From an uncultured Muribaculaceae bacterium (GTDB lineage: Bacteria > Bacteroidota > Bacteroidia > Bacteroidales > Muribaculaceae), in the NCBI GenBank assembly GCA_902494515.1, contig CABUTS010000017.1, positions 1-45,060 of the forward strand: a stretch of 45,060 nt of DNA, written 5' to 3'. The position numbers and the translations under genes are program-made. The stretch's first letter is position 1, and each line of letters starts with the position of its first letter. The notes below the pieces were generated by a model. That model was not told where the DNA came from, did not search any database, and saw only the letters and a program-made list of their open reading frames with translations. Shown here one piece after another: positions 24,294 through 34,400 of this stretch.

Positions 24294-25451
24294 ATGGCCG
24301 CAACAGCTCAACAACTTTCTTTCTCCGAAGGTGACGTCGTAGGCGGATGTTACACTGTGGAGCGTATGCTCGGCAAGGGAAGCTACGGACTGGTTTACCT
24401 GGTCCAGAACTCCCGGGCCGCCAATGTTCCCCAGGGCCACTATGCGCTGAAGCTGCTGAAGCTCTGGGAGGTGCCTGAGGATGTCCGTCCCCCGCTGATG
24501 GCACGTTTCGACATGGAATTTGAAACTGGCCAGATCAATTCCCCCTTTCTGGTGTGCTCCCACACCCACGGCATGGAGATGGGCAACCCCTTCATCGTCA
24601 TGGACTATTGCCCCGGAGGCGACCTTCTGCAGCTCGCTTCGCAGCAGCGGGTCGACATGGCCCGCGTGGCAGCCTGCACCCTGATGGGACTTCAGGCGCT
24701 GCACGCCAACGGCAAGGTGCACCGCGACCTCAAGCCCGAGAATGTGCTCATCAAGAGCAACGGCATTTTCGCCCTGACCGATTTCGGTATCGCCGGCGAC
24801 CGCAACCACCGCATGACCCAGAAGGGTGCCAACGGCAAGGCCGCCCAGATTTTCGGCACATACGCCTATATGCCGCCGGAGCAGGTCGATGCTCGCCGCG
24901 AGAATACGGTGCTTCCCACCTCCGACATCTTCTCGCTCGGAGTTATGACATACCAGCTCCTCACCGGTGACCTCCCCTTCGGTCCGCTCGACTCCGACTC
25001 CGACCTGGTGGAATATCTCCGCTGCAGCAAGCGCGGCGAATGGGACCGCCGGAAGCTGATGTCCACGCCCGAAGGCCCCATCTGGAGCAACTTCATTGAA
25101 GGTTGCCTCCAGCCGGATTTCCGCGGACGAATCCAGAGCGCCGAGGACGCCATGCGTACTCTGCCCTACACCATGGATTCCATCCTGGCTACCCTCCCGG
25201 TCAACGAACAGGCTCCGATGCAGCAGCAGGAGGAACCCGCCGTCAACATCTGCCTGACGGTGGTGCACGGCGACCAGTACGGACGCCGCTTCTTCCTCGA
25301 CAACCTCGCCAATGCCATGCAGACCGACTTCCTGACGCTCGGCCGCCGCGACGACCGCACCTTCAATGATGTCGACATTCTGGAGCAGAATTCCAGCTTC
25401 GTCAGCCGCCGCCACGCCTCGTTCGAGCGCGACAGTCAGAGCGGAATCTGA
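24294..25451 (+). CDS. Ser/Thr protein kinase, FHA domain cut by in-frame TGA
   Basis: A 385-residue Hanks-type kinase as read to the first stop. Glycine loop GKGSYGLVY (27-35), ATP Lys K53, HRDLKPEN (143-150), DFG (163-165), an APE-like MPPEQ and a GDLPFG motif are all present, so the kinase domain (about 15-290) looks active. No TM segment is visible. From about residue 315 an FHA domain starts (LTLGRRDDRTF, then SRRHASFERD) and is interrupted by TGA at 25449-25451. The same frame continues for 59 more sense codons with the rest of the FHA fold to TAA at 25629-25631. A single TGG-to-TGA change would explain it. It starts 18 bases after the previous gene. Confidence 0.88.
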   Translation: MAATAQQLSFSEGDVVGGCYTVERMLGKGSYGLVYLVQNSRAANVPQGHYALKLLKLWEVPEDVRPPLMARFDMEFETGQINSPFLVCSHTHGMEMGNPFIVMDYCPGGDLLQLASQQRVDMARVAACTLMGLQALHANGKVHRDLKPENVLIKSNGIFALTDFGIAGDRNHRMTQKGANGKAAQIFGTYAYMPPEQVDARRENTVLPTSDIFSLGVMTYQLLTGDLPFGPLDSDSDLVEYLRCSKRGEWDRRKLMSTPEGPIWSNFIEGCLQPDFRGRIQSAEDAMRTLPYTMDSILATLPVNEQAPMQQQEEPAVNICLTVVHGDQYGRRFFLDNLANAMQTDFLTLGRRDDRTFNDVDILEQNSSFVSRRHASFERDSQSGI

Positions 25452-25631
25452 TATATCCGCGATGGCCAGCCCGACCCGCAGGCCGGCTACGGCGCCTGGC
25501 GCCCCTCGACCAACGGCACTTTCGTCAACTCCCGGGAGGTGTTCCCCGAAGGGCTGATTCTCCATATCGGCGATATCATCTCGGTAGGCGACACCAAGCT
25601 GAAAGTCGAGCACATCCCCGACAGCTGGTAA
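25452..25631 (+). pseudogene. In-frame remainder of the kinase FHA domain
   Basis: Beyond the TGA, the same reading frame encodes 59 residues beginning YIRDGQPDP and containing RPSTNGTFVNSREV and LHIGDIISVGDTKLKVE. These are the phosphopeptide-side Asn and closing strands of an FHA domain. The frame ends in TAA. No start codon with a ribosome site precedes it, so it would be made only by readthrough or in strains without the TGA. TGA is a true stop elsewhere here (araA, araB, the protease gene). Confidence 0.8.
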
Positions 25632-25735
25632 ACTCCTCAACTCCTCCACTCATCAACTCCTCCACTCATCAACTCATCAACTCCTCCACTCATCAACTCA
25701 TCAACTCCTCGACTCCTCCACTCATCAACTCCTCC
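25632..25735 (+). repeat. 8-base tandem array before the FHA-protease gene
   Basis: Thirteen contiguous 8-base units, ACTCATCA and ACTCCTCC types, filling the whole gap between the kinase stop and CCCC-ATG at 25740. The same unit length and ACTC core are found in the araA leader (3653-3724). No Shine-Dalgarno is visible in it. Confidence 0.92.
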
Positions 25736-25739
25736 CCCC

Positions 25740-27272
25740 ATGCTCCCTCTGAGATTTTTTATTGAATACCGCGACACCGACATGCACCATTCCGCCGGGA
25801 TGCGCCAGGCCGTAGACAGCCCTGAAACGCTTCTCGGACGCGATCCTGATGCTGCCGTCTGCTTCGGCGACGACTGCCCGACAGTGAGCCGACGCCACGC
25901 CCGGATCGTCCGCGAGGGGAATGGCTATATCCTTGAACCGCTGTCACGCACGAATTCCACGATGGTAAACGGCCGGAAAATCTACTCGGCCCAGCCGCTG
26001 CACGACGGCGACACGATCCGGCTCTCGACCGACGGTCCCTCCATCCGGTTCATATTCCCGGCCGGCGCCCCGATGGTGCCTCCCGGCTACAACGATGCCG
26101 TGCTCCTGCTCCCCGGCCAGACGCCACCTCCTCCCCCCGTTCCCGGGCGCTATGGCCCCGGCCGTGTGCCTCCCGTAGCTCCTTCTGCAGGCGGCGGCAA
26201 ACCCGGCGGCAACCGCAACCATGCTCTCTGGATTGCCGGAGCGTGTCTGCTGCTCATTGCCCTCGGTTTCGGAATCTGGAAAATCGTGGACCTCACCCGC
26301 ACCAGCCAGCGGCTCGACGCCCTCGTGGCCGAGCAGCTGCGCCAGAAACAGGAGGCCGACTCCTTAGCTTTACTGGCTCATCAGCGCGACTCCATCGCCG
26401 CAGCCCAGGGGCTCGGCGGGGAGATGACCGTCGACGCTCAGGCCGGAATCGGCTCATATGTCGGCAGCGTCTCCGCCACCCCTTCCCCCGCCTCTATCAA
26501 CCCCAACGGCTCGGCTTCGGCCAGCGCCATGCAGGTGGCCGACAAGAGCGTATACTATGTGATGTCGCTCGGTTTTGAGGTGACGACCCCCGAAGGGCGC
26601 CACTACGAAATCTCCTGCGGCGACGGCGAAGGTGAAATCTCCGGCTGGTCCGGCACCGGTTTCCTCCTTTCCGACGGCCGCTTCGTCACCGCCCGCCATG
26701 TCGTGGAGCCCTGGTTCTTCGTCCAGAGCGAAGAGGAACGCGAGCTGCTCGAACTGAATATCCTGGCGTCGAATGGCGGCAAAATCGTGTCGTATATCGG
26801 CGCGGTATCCCCGACGGGCGACCGCCTGACCTTCAAGTCAACCGACTGTTCCATCAGCCGGCGCGGCGACGTAACCCGCCGCCTGAGCGACGGCGAAATG
26901 GTGACCCTTGCCTCCTCCGACACCCGCGACTTCGCAACAGTGCATGTCGGGCGCACCGGCGGTCTACCCTTCAGTGCCGACGCCTCGCGCAACCTCCGCC
27001 GCGGCACCAAACTGACCGTGCTGAGTTTCCCCTTGGGTCTCGGCGCGAACTCCTACAACGACATCCGCCCGGTCTACGGTTCGGCCACCGTGGCAGCCGA
27101 CGGGCTTCAGGACGGCATGATTCTCACCACTGAAACCACCTACGAGAAAGGCTCGTCGGGAGGTCCGGTGTTCATCACCGACAGCTCCGGACGCCTGGTT
27201 GTGGTCGGCATCACCTCGGCCATCGCGGGGCGCTCCACCGGGTTCATCGAGCCAATCTCCTCAATCCGTTGA
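25740..27272 (+). CDS. FHA domain - TM - trypsin-like serine protease
   Basis: A 510-residue single-pass membrane protein. N-terminal FHA domain, about 20-107: LLGRDPDA, VSRRHARI (50-57), LSRTNSTMVNGRKI and HDGDTIRL. Then a Pro/Gly linker, one TM helix (about 162-180), a charged and Gln-rich segment, and a chymotrypsin-fold protease domain from about 270: H320 in VTARHVV, candidate D397 in DTRDFATVHV and S473 in GSSGGPVF. With the FHA end in the cytosol, the protease would face the periplasm. It could be switched by phosphopeptide binding inside (inference). HtrA-type PDZ domains are absent. Confidence 0.85.
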   Translation: MLPLRFFIEYRDTDMHHSAGMRQAVDSPETLLGRDPDAAVCFGDDCPTVSRRHARIVREGNGYILEPLSRTNSTMVNGRKIYSAQPLHDGDTIRLSTDGPSIRFIFPAGAPMVPPGYNDAVLLLPGQTPPPPPVPGRYGPGRVPPVAPSAGGGKPGGNRNHALWIAGACLLLIALGFGIWKIVDLTRTSQRLDALVAEQLRQKQEADSLALLAHQRDSIAAAQGLGGEMTVDAQAGIGSYVGSVSATPSPASINPNGSASASAMQVADKSVYYVMSLGFEVTTPEGRHYEISCGDGEGEISGWSGTGFLLSDGRFVTARHVVEPWFFVQSEEERELLELNILASNGGKIVSYIGAVSPTGDRLTFKSTDCSISRRGDVTRRLSDGEMVTLASSDTRDFATVHVGRTGGLPFSADASRNLRRGTKLTVLSFPLGLGANSYNDIRPVYGSATVAADGLQDGMILTTETTYEKGSSGGPVFITDSSGRLVVVGITSAIAGRSTGFIEPISSIR

Positions 27273-27321
27273 TACCCGCTATATAATTAATGTGAAAATA
27301 AATAATAAACCATATATCACA

Positions 27322-28761
27322 ATGAAAAAACTACTAACCCTCGCCCTTGCTGCGGCAGCCCTGTTGCCTTTAGGCGACTGGAACGCAAATGCGCAGGAGA
27401 GCCGCTCGAAATTCGAGGAGAATTTCCTCAAGGCAGGCAACGACACGAAGGGTGACGAAACGGAAACTCCCGCTACCCCCGGAGCGTCGGACTACAGCTA
27501 TCAGGGAAGCTCCAGTGTGGAGCGCGCCCAATACGAGGTTTATATAGACCTGATCAAGAAAGCTTGCGCCGAAGGGGCGATTATAATCCGTCAGCCGTAT
27601 GTTGTCGTGGATGCTTCCGGCGCTGAGATTGCCCTTGAGAATGAAAATGATTTCGGCCATTCCTGCTCGCTCGGTATCCGCGTAATCGGGGGGTATGTAT
27701 TCGGCCCGCAGGCCATGAATCCCTGGGATTACGACAGTGAGTTCGAAGCCAACAAGAATCCCGGCGACCGTCCCAAACTGATGGCTCCCACCAAGTTCGC
27801 CGAATTAGGTGATGAGGCTGAATATAACGTGATTGAGTTCAGCGGCAGCAAGGCCGGTCATATCTTGCCCGGCTCGCTTTACTCCATGCGTGACCCGATG
27901 AGCATCGATGGCGACGGCTTCCTGACAACGCGCTCGACCGGCAGTGTCAAGGGATACATCGTCTGGTTCTGCAATCCCGATAACAAGGACCTCGATAAGA
28001 CCACAGCCCTCCAGCTGTCGGTGATTCCCTATACCTACGATATTGATAAGGACCTCTCGAAACTCTACGACCTACCGGATAAGTATGTAAAGAATCCGCT
28101 CGGAGCTATTTTTGTCGTTCCCGAAGTGACCGCAACGAGTCAGGTGAACTTCAATCTTTACGGGGTCGGTATTCAGGAAAAAGGGGAGTGGAAGATGCTC
28201 TTCCCCTTCGCCGATGATGTGGATATCTATGATATTAAGCCGATTATCAGCGTTCCTGCTGAATCGGTCCCTGACAACAAAGGCACCGGCAACCGTCGCC
28301 GCCGCAAAGTGACACCGAAAGCTGACGTAGTACCTGCCGCCGTTCTGACTCCTGCCGCTGCCGTGAAGGATGAGGAGAAGGCTGATGAGAAGGTAGCTCC
28401 CGAAGCCGATGCTAAGGCCGACGATTCTCAGGCCACCGCAAAGAAGGATGTCAAGGCCGACAGCAAGAAGGATAAGAACGGCAACAAGTCCGAGGCCGAC
28501 AGTAAGAAGGACAGCAAAAAGAAAGACGCCAAGAAGAAGGACGCCAGGAAGACTGATAAACCTGCAAAAACAGCTAAACCTGCGAAACCTGCAAAGGCTG
28601 ATAAACCCGCACAAGGGAATCCTGCTACTCCCGAAGCCGATGACCCCGACAATGTAGGTGCAACCCCTGAGTCAGAGCCCGCTCCCGCGGCAGGTGATGA
28701 GCCTACAGCAGAGCCCGCTTCGGCGACCGGGACGGAGCCTGACCAGAGTGTCTTCGACTGA
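27322..28761 (+). CDS. Exported protein of unknown function with Lys/Ala-rich tail
   Basis: A 479-residue protein with a signal peptide (1-24, cut after WNANA). Residues about 45-310 appear globular, with several Trp/Tyr-rich strands, and match no family I recognise. Residues about 325-479 are low complexity: NRRRRK, then Lys/Asp/Ala blocks (KKDSKKKDAKKKDARK) and AKPAKPAK repeats, ending in an acidic Pro/Glu/Ala segment. Such tails may bind polyanions or peptidoglycan. The frame extends 41 codons upstream, over the previous gene's stop, but the signal peptide fixes the start at 27322. Same strand as the signalling genes, 49 bases from the protease. Confidence 0.8.
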   Translation: MKKLLTLALAAAALLPLGDWNANAQESRSKFEENFLKAGNDTKGDETETPATPGASDYSYQGSSSVERAQYEVYIDLIKKACAEGAIIIRQPYVVVDASGAEIALENENDFGHSCSLGIRVIGGYVFGPQAMNPWDYDSEFEANKNPGDRPKLMAPTKFAELGDEAEYNVIEFSGSKAGHILPGSLYSMRDPMSIDGDGFLTTRSTGSVKGYIVWFCNPDNKDLDKTTALQLSVIPYTYDIDKDLSKLYDLPDKYVKNPLGAIFVVPEVTATSQVNFNLYGVGIQEKGEWKMLFPFADDVDIYDIKPIISVPAESVPDNKGTGNRRRRKVTPKADVVPAAVLTPAAAVKDEEKADEKVAPEADAKADDSQATAKKDVKADSKKDKNGNKSEADSKKDSKKKDAKKKDARKTDKPAKTAKPAKPAKADKPAQGNPATPEADDPDNVGATPESEPAPAAGDEPTAEPASATGTEPDQSVFD

Positions 28762-28801
28762 TTAATGACTTTACAGCTAAAACGCTAATATACAACGTAA
28801 T

Positions 28802-30400
28802 ATGCAGCTACGATTCAAGGTGGCAGGAATGACCGACATGGGTCTTGTCCGCACCAACAACGAGGATAACTTCATCCTCTCCCGCAACCTCTCGGTTGAT
28901 CCGATGCGCTGGATCAACAATGAGGCCTGCATGATCGAACCCAACGGTGCGCTATTGGTGGTGGCCGACGGTATGGGCGGCATGAACGCCGGCGAAGTGG
29001 CTTCACAGATCGCAATCGACACGGTCAAGGAGCTGTTCGCCTCTCAGCAGCTCGCCTCCCGGCAGTTCACATCCACTCAGGCTGTCAACGACTACCTCAG
29101 CACAGTGGTGGCCGAGGCCGACCGCCGTATCAAGCAGACCGCCCAGTCGCGCCCCGAAACCCGCGGAATGGGTACAACCATCGTCATCGGTTGGCTTCGC
29201 GAGGACAAACTCTATGTGGCATGGTGCGGCGACTCCCGTGCTTACGTCTACAACAAGCTGACCGGTCTGCGCCGTCTGACCAAGGACCACAGCTATGTGC
29301 AGACGCTCGTCGACGCCGGCAAACTCACCGACGACCAGGCTTTCGATTATCCTCAAAGCAACATTATAACCCGCTGTCTGTCAGACTCTGAGGCTGTCGC
29401 CGAGCCGGAATGTCTCCCGACACCTTACAAGGTGGCTGACGGCGACATCATCATGCTCTGCACCGACGGTCTCTGCGGCATGATGCGCGACGTTCAGACC
29501 CAGCAGATTCTTCAGACGACTCCCGCCGACGACCTGACGGTGGTGTGCCGTAACCTTATCGACGGAGCCCTGCGTGCCGGCGGTGCCGACAACGTTACCG
29601 TAGACCTGCTGCAGGTTGTTTCCGGAGCCGGGAAGGCCACATCGGCTCCGCTGCCCCTTCAGGCGGCTGCCGGCGCTACAGCTTCGGCTGCCGCTGCCGC
29701 CGGAGTTCCGCCCGTAACCGGAAAAGCTGGTAAAGAGAAAGCCAAGTCGGGTGGTATCAACAAGTTATATGTGCTTGCCGGCGCGCTTTTCGGCGTAGCG
29801 CTTACCGTAGCTCTCTTCCTGATTTTCGGCGGGAACGACGGCAAGGATGACAAGACCGCCGCAGAACAGAATATCGACCTGATTTCAGGCCGCGTTGACT
29901 CCCTTAGGGCCGAATCCGGCACCTCCGGTATCACGCAGGTTTCCGCTAATTCGGGCGCTGCAACGCAGGGCGGAGGCTCGTCAGCTTCTGCGAACGATGT
30001 CAACACTGCTGCTTTGTCCGCAATGGCAGGCAACGCTCTCAGCACTGTCGGCGAAAGCGGAGGGAAACAAGCTTCAACCGGCGGTAAAGGTAGTAACTCG
30101 GGTCAGCCGACCCCTGACCAGACTGCAACTGGAGACAGAAACAATCTTGATGCTGGAAAAACCGAAGCCGACAACAAGGCCGATGTCGATGAGTCGGAGG
30201 TTGACGAGGGTAATTCGGACAAACCCCAACAGGAGCTTGCCGAAAGAACCACCACAAGGGTAAGGGTTAAAAAGAACCTGGCGCAGACCCTTAGGGGTTA
30301 CAAAATGTCGAAAGAGGACTTCAAGAAGCTTAACCCCAATTTGAACATTGAGGATGTTAAGCGTGGTGATTTAATCACTGTCTACCAAAAGCAAAAGTAA
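28802..30400 (+). CDS. PP2C-type phosphatase - TM - LysM-like domain
   Basis: A 532-residue membrane phosphatase. The cytosolic PP2C domain (about 1-273) has all metal motifs: RTNNEDN (E21, D22), VADGMGG (D56, G57), CGDSRAYV, CTDGLCG (D222) and GGADNVTV (D263). An Ala/Gly linker leads to one TM helix (about 321-342), then a Ser/Gly/Glu-rich stretch and a C-terminal 50-residue LysM-like segment (TRVRVKKNLAQTLRGYKMS, then LNPNLNIEDVKRGDLITVY). The LysM part would lie in the periplasm and could sense peptidoglycan. It is the natural opponent of the two kinases in the cluster. Confidence 0.88.
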   Translation: MQLRFKVAGMTDMGLVRTNNEDNFILSRNLSVDPMRWINNEACMIEPNGALLVVADGMGGMNAGEVASQIAIDTVKELFASQQLASRQFTSTQAVNDYLSTVVAEADRRIKQTAQSRPETRGMGTTIVIGWLREDKLYVAWCGDSRAYVYNKLTGLRRLTKDHSYVQTLVDAGKLTDDQAFDYPQSNIITRCLSDSEAVAEPECLPTPYKVADGDIIMLCTDGLCGMMRDVQTQQILQTTPADDLTVVCRNLIDGALRAGGADNVTVDLLQVVSGAGKATSAPLPLQAAAGATASAAAAAGVPPVTGKAGKEKAKSGGINKLYVLAGALFGVALTVALFLIFGGNDGKDDKTAAEQNIDLISGRVDSLRAESGTSGITQVSANSGAATQGGGSSASANDVNTAALSAMAGNALSTVGESGGKQASTGGKGSNSGQPTPDQTATGDRNNLDAGKTEADNKADVDESEVDEGNSDKPQQELAERTTTRVRVKKNLAQTLRGYKMSKEDFKKLNPNLNIEDVKRGDLITVYQKQK

Positions 30401-30438
30401 TATCCTCCTCTCTCTGCTAAATGTTTAGTTAAATTGCT

Positions 30439-31395
30439 ATGACACAACTAACTATAGGCCGTGACCCGGCCAGCGGACTCGTCGTCAGCGACGCTTTCCC
30501 CAGGGTCAGCAACAATCACGCCACTATCGAGCTTCGGGAGGGACAGCTGTTTTTCCGCGACCACAGCTCCAACGGCACAATCATCAACGGCAATAACGTG
30601 CACCGCGAGGAAGTTCCTCTGACCAACGGCGACCATATTATGCTCGCCGGGGAATACCTCCTGGCGTGGCCCGTGCTGCTGAACTTCTTCCCGAATCTTC
30701 AGCGTCGCACCATGCGTTTCGATGCCCAGTCGATCAATCCGATGCCCGAGCAGGTGGCCCAGCGTCTGGACCCGCAGCCTACGGCACAGCAGCGCGGCGG
30801 CTATGCCCCCGGCGCTCCGCAGGAGCAGGACGACCGCCGCACCCGCGTTTACAACGGCCGCGGCGGTGCAGCTCCCGGCACGGCACCCTTCGGCGACCGC
30901 CGCACCGGCATCGAACAGGCCGGACGCACCGGCGTTGAGATGGCCGGACGCACCGGCGTTGAGATGGGGGGACGAACAGGCATGGAAGTGCCCGGCGGCG
31001 CTCCCTTTGTAGCCGGGCAGGCTCCCCAGGGGATCCCCTCCACGGCTGCCGGTCAGCTCAACTCCGTGACCCAGTCGGAAATCGACGACACCCTCCGCAA
31101 GTTCAGCGTCGGAGCCTTCCTGGGTTCCTGGGCGTGGGCTATGGCCAACCGCATCTGGTGGCCGCTGGCAATCATCCCCCTGTCGCTGATTCCCTATATC
31201 GGCCAGATGCTGAGCATCTATCTCTGCACCTACCTCGGCCTGAACGGCAATCGCCTCGGCTGGCAGCACACCAAGGGTGTGGCGTTCCCGCAGTGGCGCG
31301 CCGCCCAGAAGCGCTGGATCTGGATTGGAGCCTTTGTCTTCATCCTCTGCGCCGCAGTGCAGATTTTTGCCTTCCTTTACTTAACGAATTTATAA
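30439..31395 (+). CDS. FHA domain protein with C-terminal membrane domain
   Basis: A 318-residue protein. Residues 1-80 are a clear FHA domain: LTIGRDPASG, VSNNHATIE (S24, N25, H27) and DHSSNGTIING. Residues about 95-215 are a Pro/Gln/Gly linker with three AGRTGVEM-type 8-residue repeats (about 161-183). Residues 220-318 form a DUF2628-like membrane domain (KFSVGAFLGSWAWAM, then two or three TM helices, with NRLGWQHTKG between). FHA faces the cytosol. It may anchor phosphorylated partners at the membrane. It follows the phosphatase by 38 bases and precedes the receptor kinase by 21. Confidence 0.84.
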   Translation: MTQLTIGRDPASGLVVSDAFPRVSNNHATIELREGQLFFRDHSSNGTIINGNNVHREEVPLTNGDHIMLAGEYLLAWPVLLNFFPNLQRRTMRFDAQSINPMPEQVAQRLDPQPTAQQRGGYAPGAPQEQDDRRTRVYNGRGGAAPGTAPFGDRRTGIEQAGRTGVEMAGRTGVEMGGRTGMEVPGGAPFVAGQAPQGIPSTAAGQLNSVTQSEIDDTLRKFSVGAFLGSWAWAMANRIWWPLAIIPLSLIPYIGQMLSIYLCTYLGLNGNRLGWQHTKGVAFPQWRAAQKRWIWIGAFVFILCAAVQIFAFLYLTNL

Positions 31396-31416
31396 GACCC
31401 TAAAAATCACTACAAT

Positions 31417-34400
31417 ATGCAACTTAACGAAAACCAACTTTTCGACGGACGTTACCGGCTGGTGCAGCTGATTGGCAGGGGCGCCTCGGCCGAAGTGTGG
31501 AAAGCCATCGATACCAAGGCTGGAAACATGCCCGTGGCTGTGAAAATCTATAAGCCTGACACCCTGGGTCCCGGCTCGAAGGGTATCGCCGAGTTCCAGC
31601 GCGAGTTCACCATGGTCTACAACATGACCCACACGAACTTGCTCCACCCTCAGGGTTTCGACATCTGCGAGGGTTCACCCTACCTGGTGATGGCTTACTG
31701 CGAGAACGGTTCGGCCAACTCCATGGTGGGCCGCTTCTCGGAGGATGACCTGCTGCAGTTCCTGCGCGACGTCGCCGCCGGTCTGGAGTATCTCCATGAC
31801 CACAACATCACCCACCAGGATATCAAGCCCGACAACATCCTTGTCGACGACAACTGCAACTATATGGTCACCGACTTCGGCATCTCGCGCCGCGAGTCGG
31901 CAAACGACGCAATCGGCGGTACCCGCGCCTATATGGCCCCCGAGGTCTATAAGCGTCAGCCGCAGCACGCCTCCGACATCTGGTCGCTGGGCGCTACGGC
32001 GGTGGAACTGGTCACCGGGCAGCCCCCTTACGGCGAGCTCGGCGGCGCCGCCCAGATGCAGTCCGACGCTCCCGTGCAGATCAACGCCAAGCTCTCGAAG
32101 CCTGTCAAGAAGCTGATTACCGGGATGCTCGACCCCGACCCGCGCAAGCGTCCGTCGGCAGCTGCCATCCGCACCAGCATCGACCACTTCCGCGAAACCG
32201 GTTCATGGGACCGCAACAGCCAGCGCAACAAAATCGCCTACATCGTTGCCGGCGTACTCTCCGTGATCGTTTGCCTGGGTCTGTTCGTCTGGGACCGCAC
32301 CCGCACCAAGGTGCAGTACTTCGACAAAGTAGTGGAAATCTGGGGTGTGCCCCATGGCATCAACCGCATCTCGGAGCTTGACCAGAAGCACCGCGCCATC
32401 ACCTACAAGCTCGAGTACCGTGGTGGCAAGCTCCGCCGCATGTCGGTGGTGAACGCCAAGGGCAAAATCACCAACTTCAACGATACCGAGCAGGCTACCG
32501 ACGCCCTGCAGTCTGAATATTTCTACACCAACGACGGCAAGATCGACTACCTGAAGATCTACGACCGTGGCGGTGAATGTATGCACATTGTGGACTACGA
32601 TGCCAACCTCGTAACCGCTTCCTTCAAGGCCGACGACGGTTACAGCACCGAGAAGCCTCTCCCCGGCAAGACCACCGAGACCTCGAACTACAACGGCGAA
32701 ACCGGTCTGAACCCCAACACCAGCTCCATCACCCGTTACAGAATCACCTACGACGACTTAGGACGCCGCAAGAAGGTGGAATATGCTACCTCGCAGAATG
32801 TTGACGTTGTCGACGAGGACATGATCCACGGCATGGAGTTCGAATATGACGCCGACGGCCGTGTAACCAAGATGACCTTCATCGGTCTCGACGGCAACCC
32901 CCGCGGCAACAAGCGCGGCCTCGCCGTCAAGAAGTACGGTTACGATGAGAACGGCTTCTGGAACGAAATCCGCTATGAAACCGTCGACGGCTCCGCATCG
33001 TCCGACGGCTCCAACATCGCCATGGTCCGCATTTCGCACGATCAGTACGGCAACCGCACCGCTGAGCGTTATCTGACCAGCGAAGGTGAGCCGATGCTTC
33101 GCTCCGACATGAATGTGGCCGGTTTCGACTATGAGCTCAACGACGAGGGTCTCCCCGTGATGATGACGGCTGTCGGTCTCGACGAGAAGCCCGCATTCAC
33201 CAAAATCGGTTTCTCGAAGCAGCGCACTGTCTACAACGAAGACGGCTTTGAGATCCGCAATGAGTTCCTCGACGACAAGGATTCACTGGTTAACGTTGTC
33301 GTCGACGGTTCCACCTACTCCATCATGACGAACACGGTCAACGACCGCGGTCTGGTGACCTCCGTGGAATACTTCGACCGTTTCAATAACCCGTCTGAGG
33401 ATAGCTACGGCGCTTCGAGCTATAAGCTCGAACTCGACAGCGTCGGTCGCATACTTTCCGTCGCGCGTTACAACAAGGATGGCAAGCCCGCCCTGCTGAA
33501 AGGGTTCTATTACAAGAACACCACGAAGTACGACAAGATGGGCAATGAGATCGAGAACTGCTATTACAACGAAAAGGATGAGCTGACTCCCGACGAGCAG
33601 GGTGTGGCCTGCTACATCATCGACCACGACCGTTCCGGCAAGATGACCAAGCTCCAGTTCCTCGGTCCCGACCGCAAGCCTGTCCTCAGCAAGAACCGTT
33701 TCTCCATCAAGGAATTCAAATATGATGAGCGCGGCAATCTCGTGTCCGAACAGCTGTTCAACACCGACGGCAAACCCATCGAATGTGCTGATTTCTGGCA
33801 GAGCAGCAAGTCGGTTTACGATCCTGCCACCAACTTCCAGACCGGTTATTACCAGTATAGTATCGGTGGAAATCAGATCAGCGGTGTCGAGCAGAAGTAT
33901 GATGCCCGCGGCAATGTCACCGAACGTCGCGTCTACAAGGGCGCCGGGCAGCTTGCTCCCGGCACTGCGGTGGAACATTCGGCCTACGACACCAACAACC
34001 GTGTTGTGAAGATCTGGTACACCGATGCTTCCGGTAAGCGTACAAATGACCCGGATGATGGCAAGTACTGCGAGAGCCGGTATGTTTACGATACTTTCGG
34101 CAATGTCGTCGAGACTACCTTCTGGGATGTCAACGGCAATGCCGGTGCCAGCGCCACCAAGGTCCACAAGATGGTCCGCGAATACAACAAGCTCCAGCAG
34201 ATGGTTGTCTGGAAGAACTTCGGCGTTGACGGCAAGCCCATCGCCGACTCCGCCGAGAATACCGCCGAAGCCCATTACGCCTATGACGAACGCGGCAACG
34301 AAATCGAGCTGACCCTTTACGACGGCTACGGCATGCCCATCAACACTTCCAACGGATGGTTCCGCCGGACCCAGAAGTTCGATGCCCGCAACCACCTGAT

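Noticed and set aside
25449..25451. TGA reassigned or selenocysteine codon
   Set aside because: TGA ends several intact genes here and no selenocysteine insertion element is visible downstream; nonsense mutation or readthrough is simpler.
22896..25649. 917-codon open frame on the minus strand across the FHA and kinase genes
   Set aside because: It is antisense to two clearly coding genes with recognisable domains and exists because GC-rich codon use leaves few stops; its Arg/Thr/His-rich translation is not protein-like.
25632..25735. CRISPR array
   Set aside because: Units are 8 bases with no spacers. The same holds for the 9-base array at 17351-17431 and the 23-base repeats at 40214-40300.
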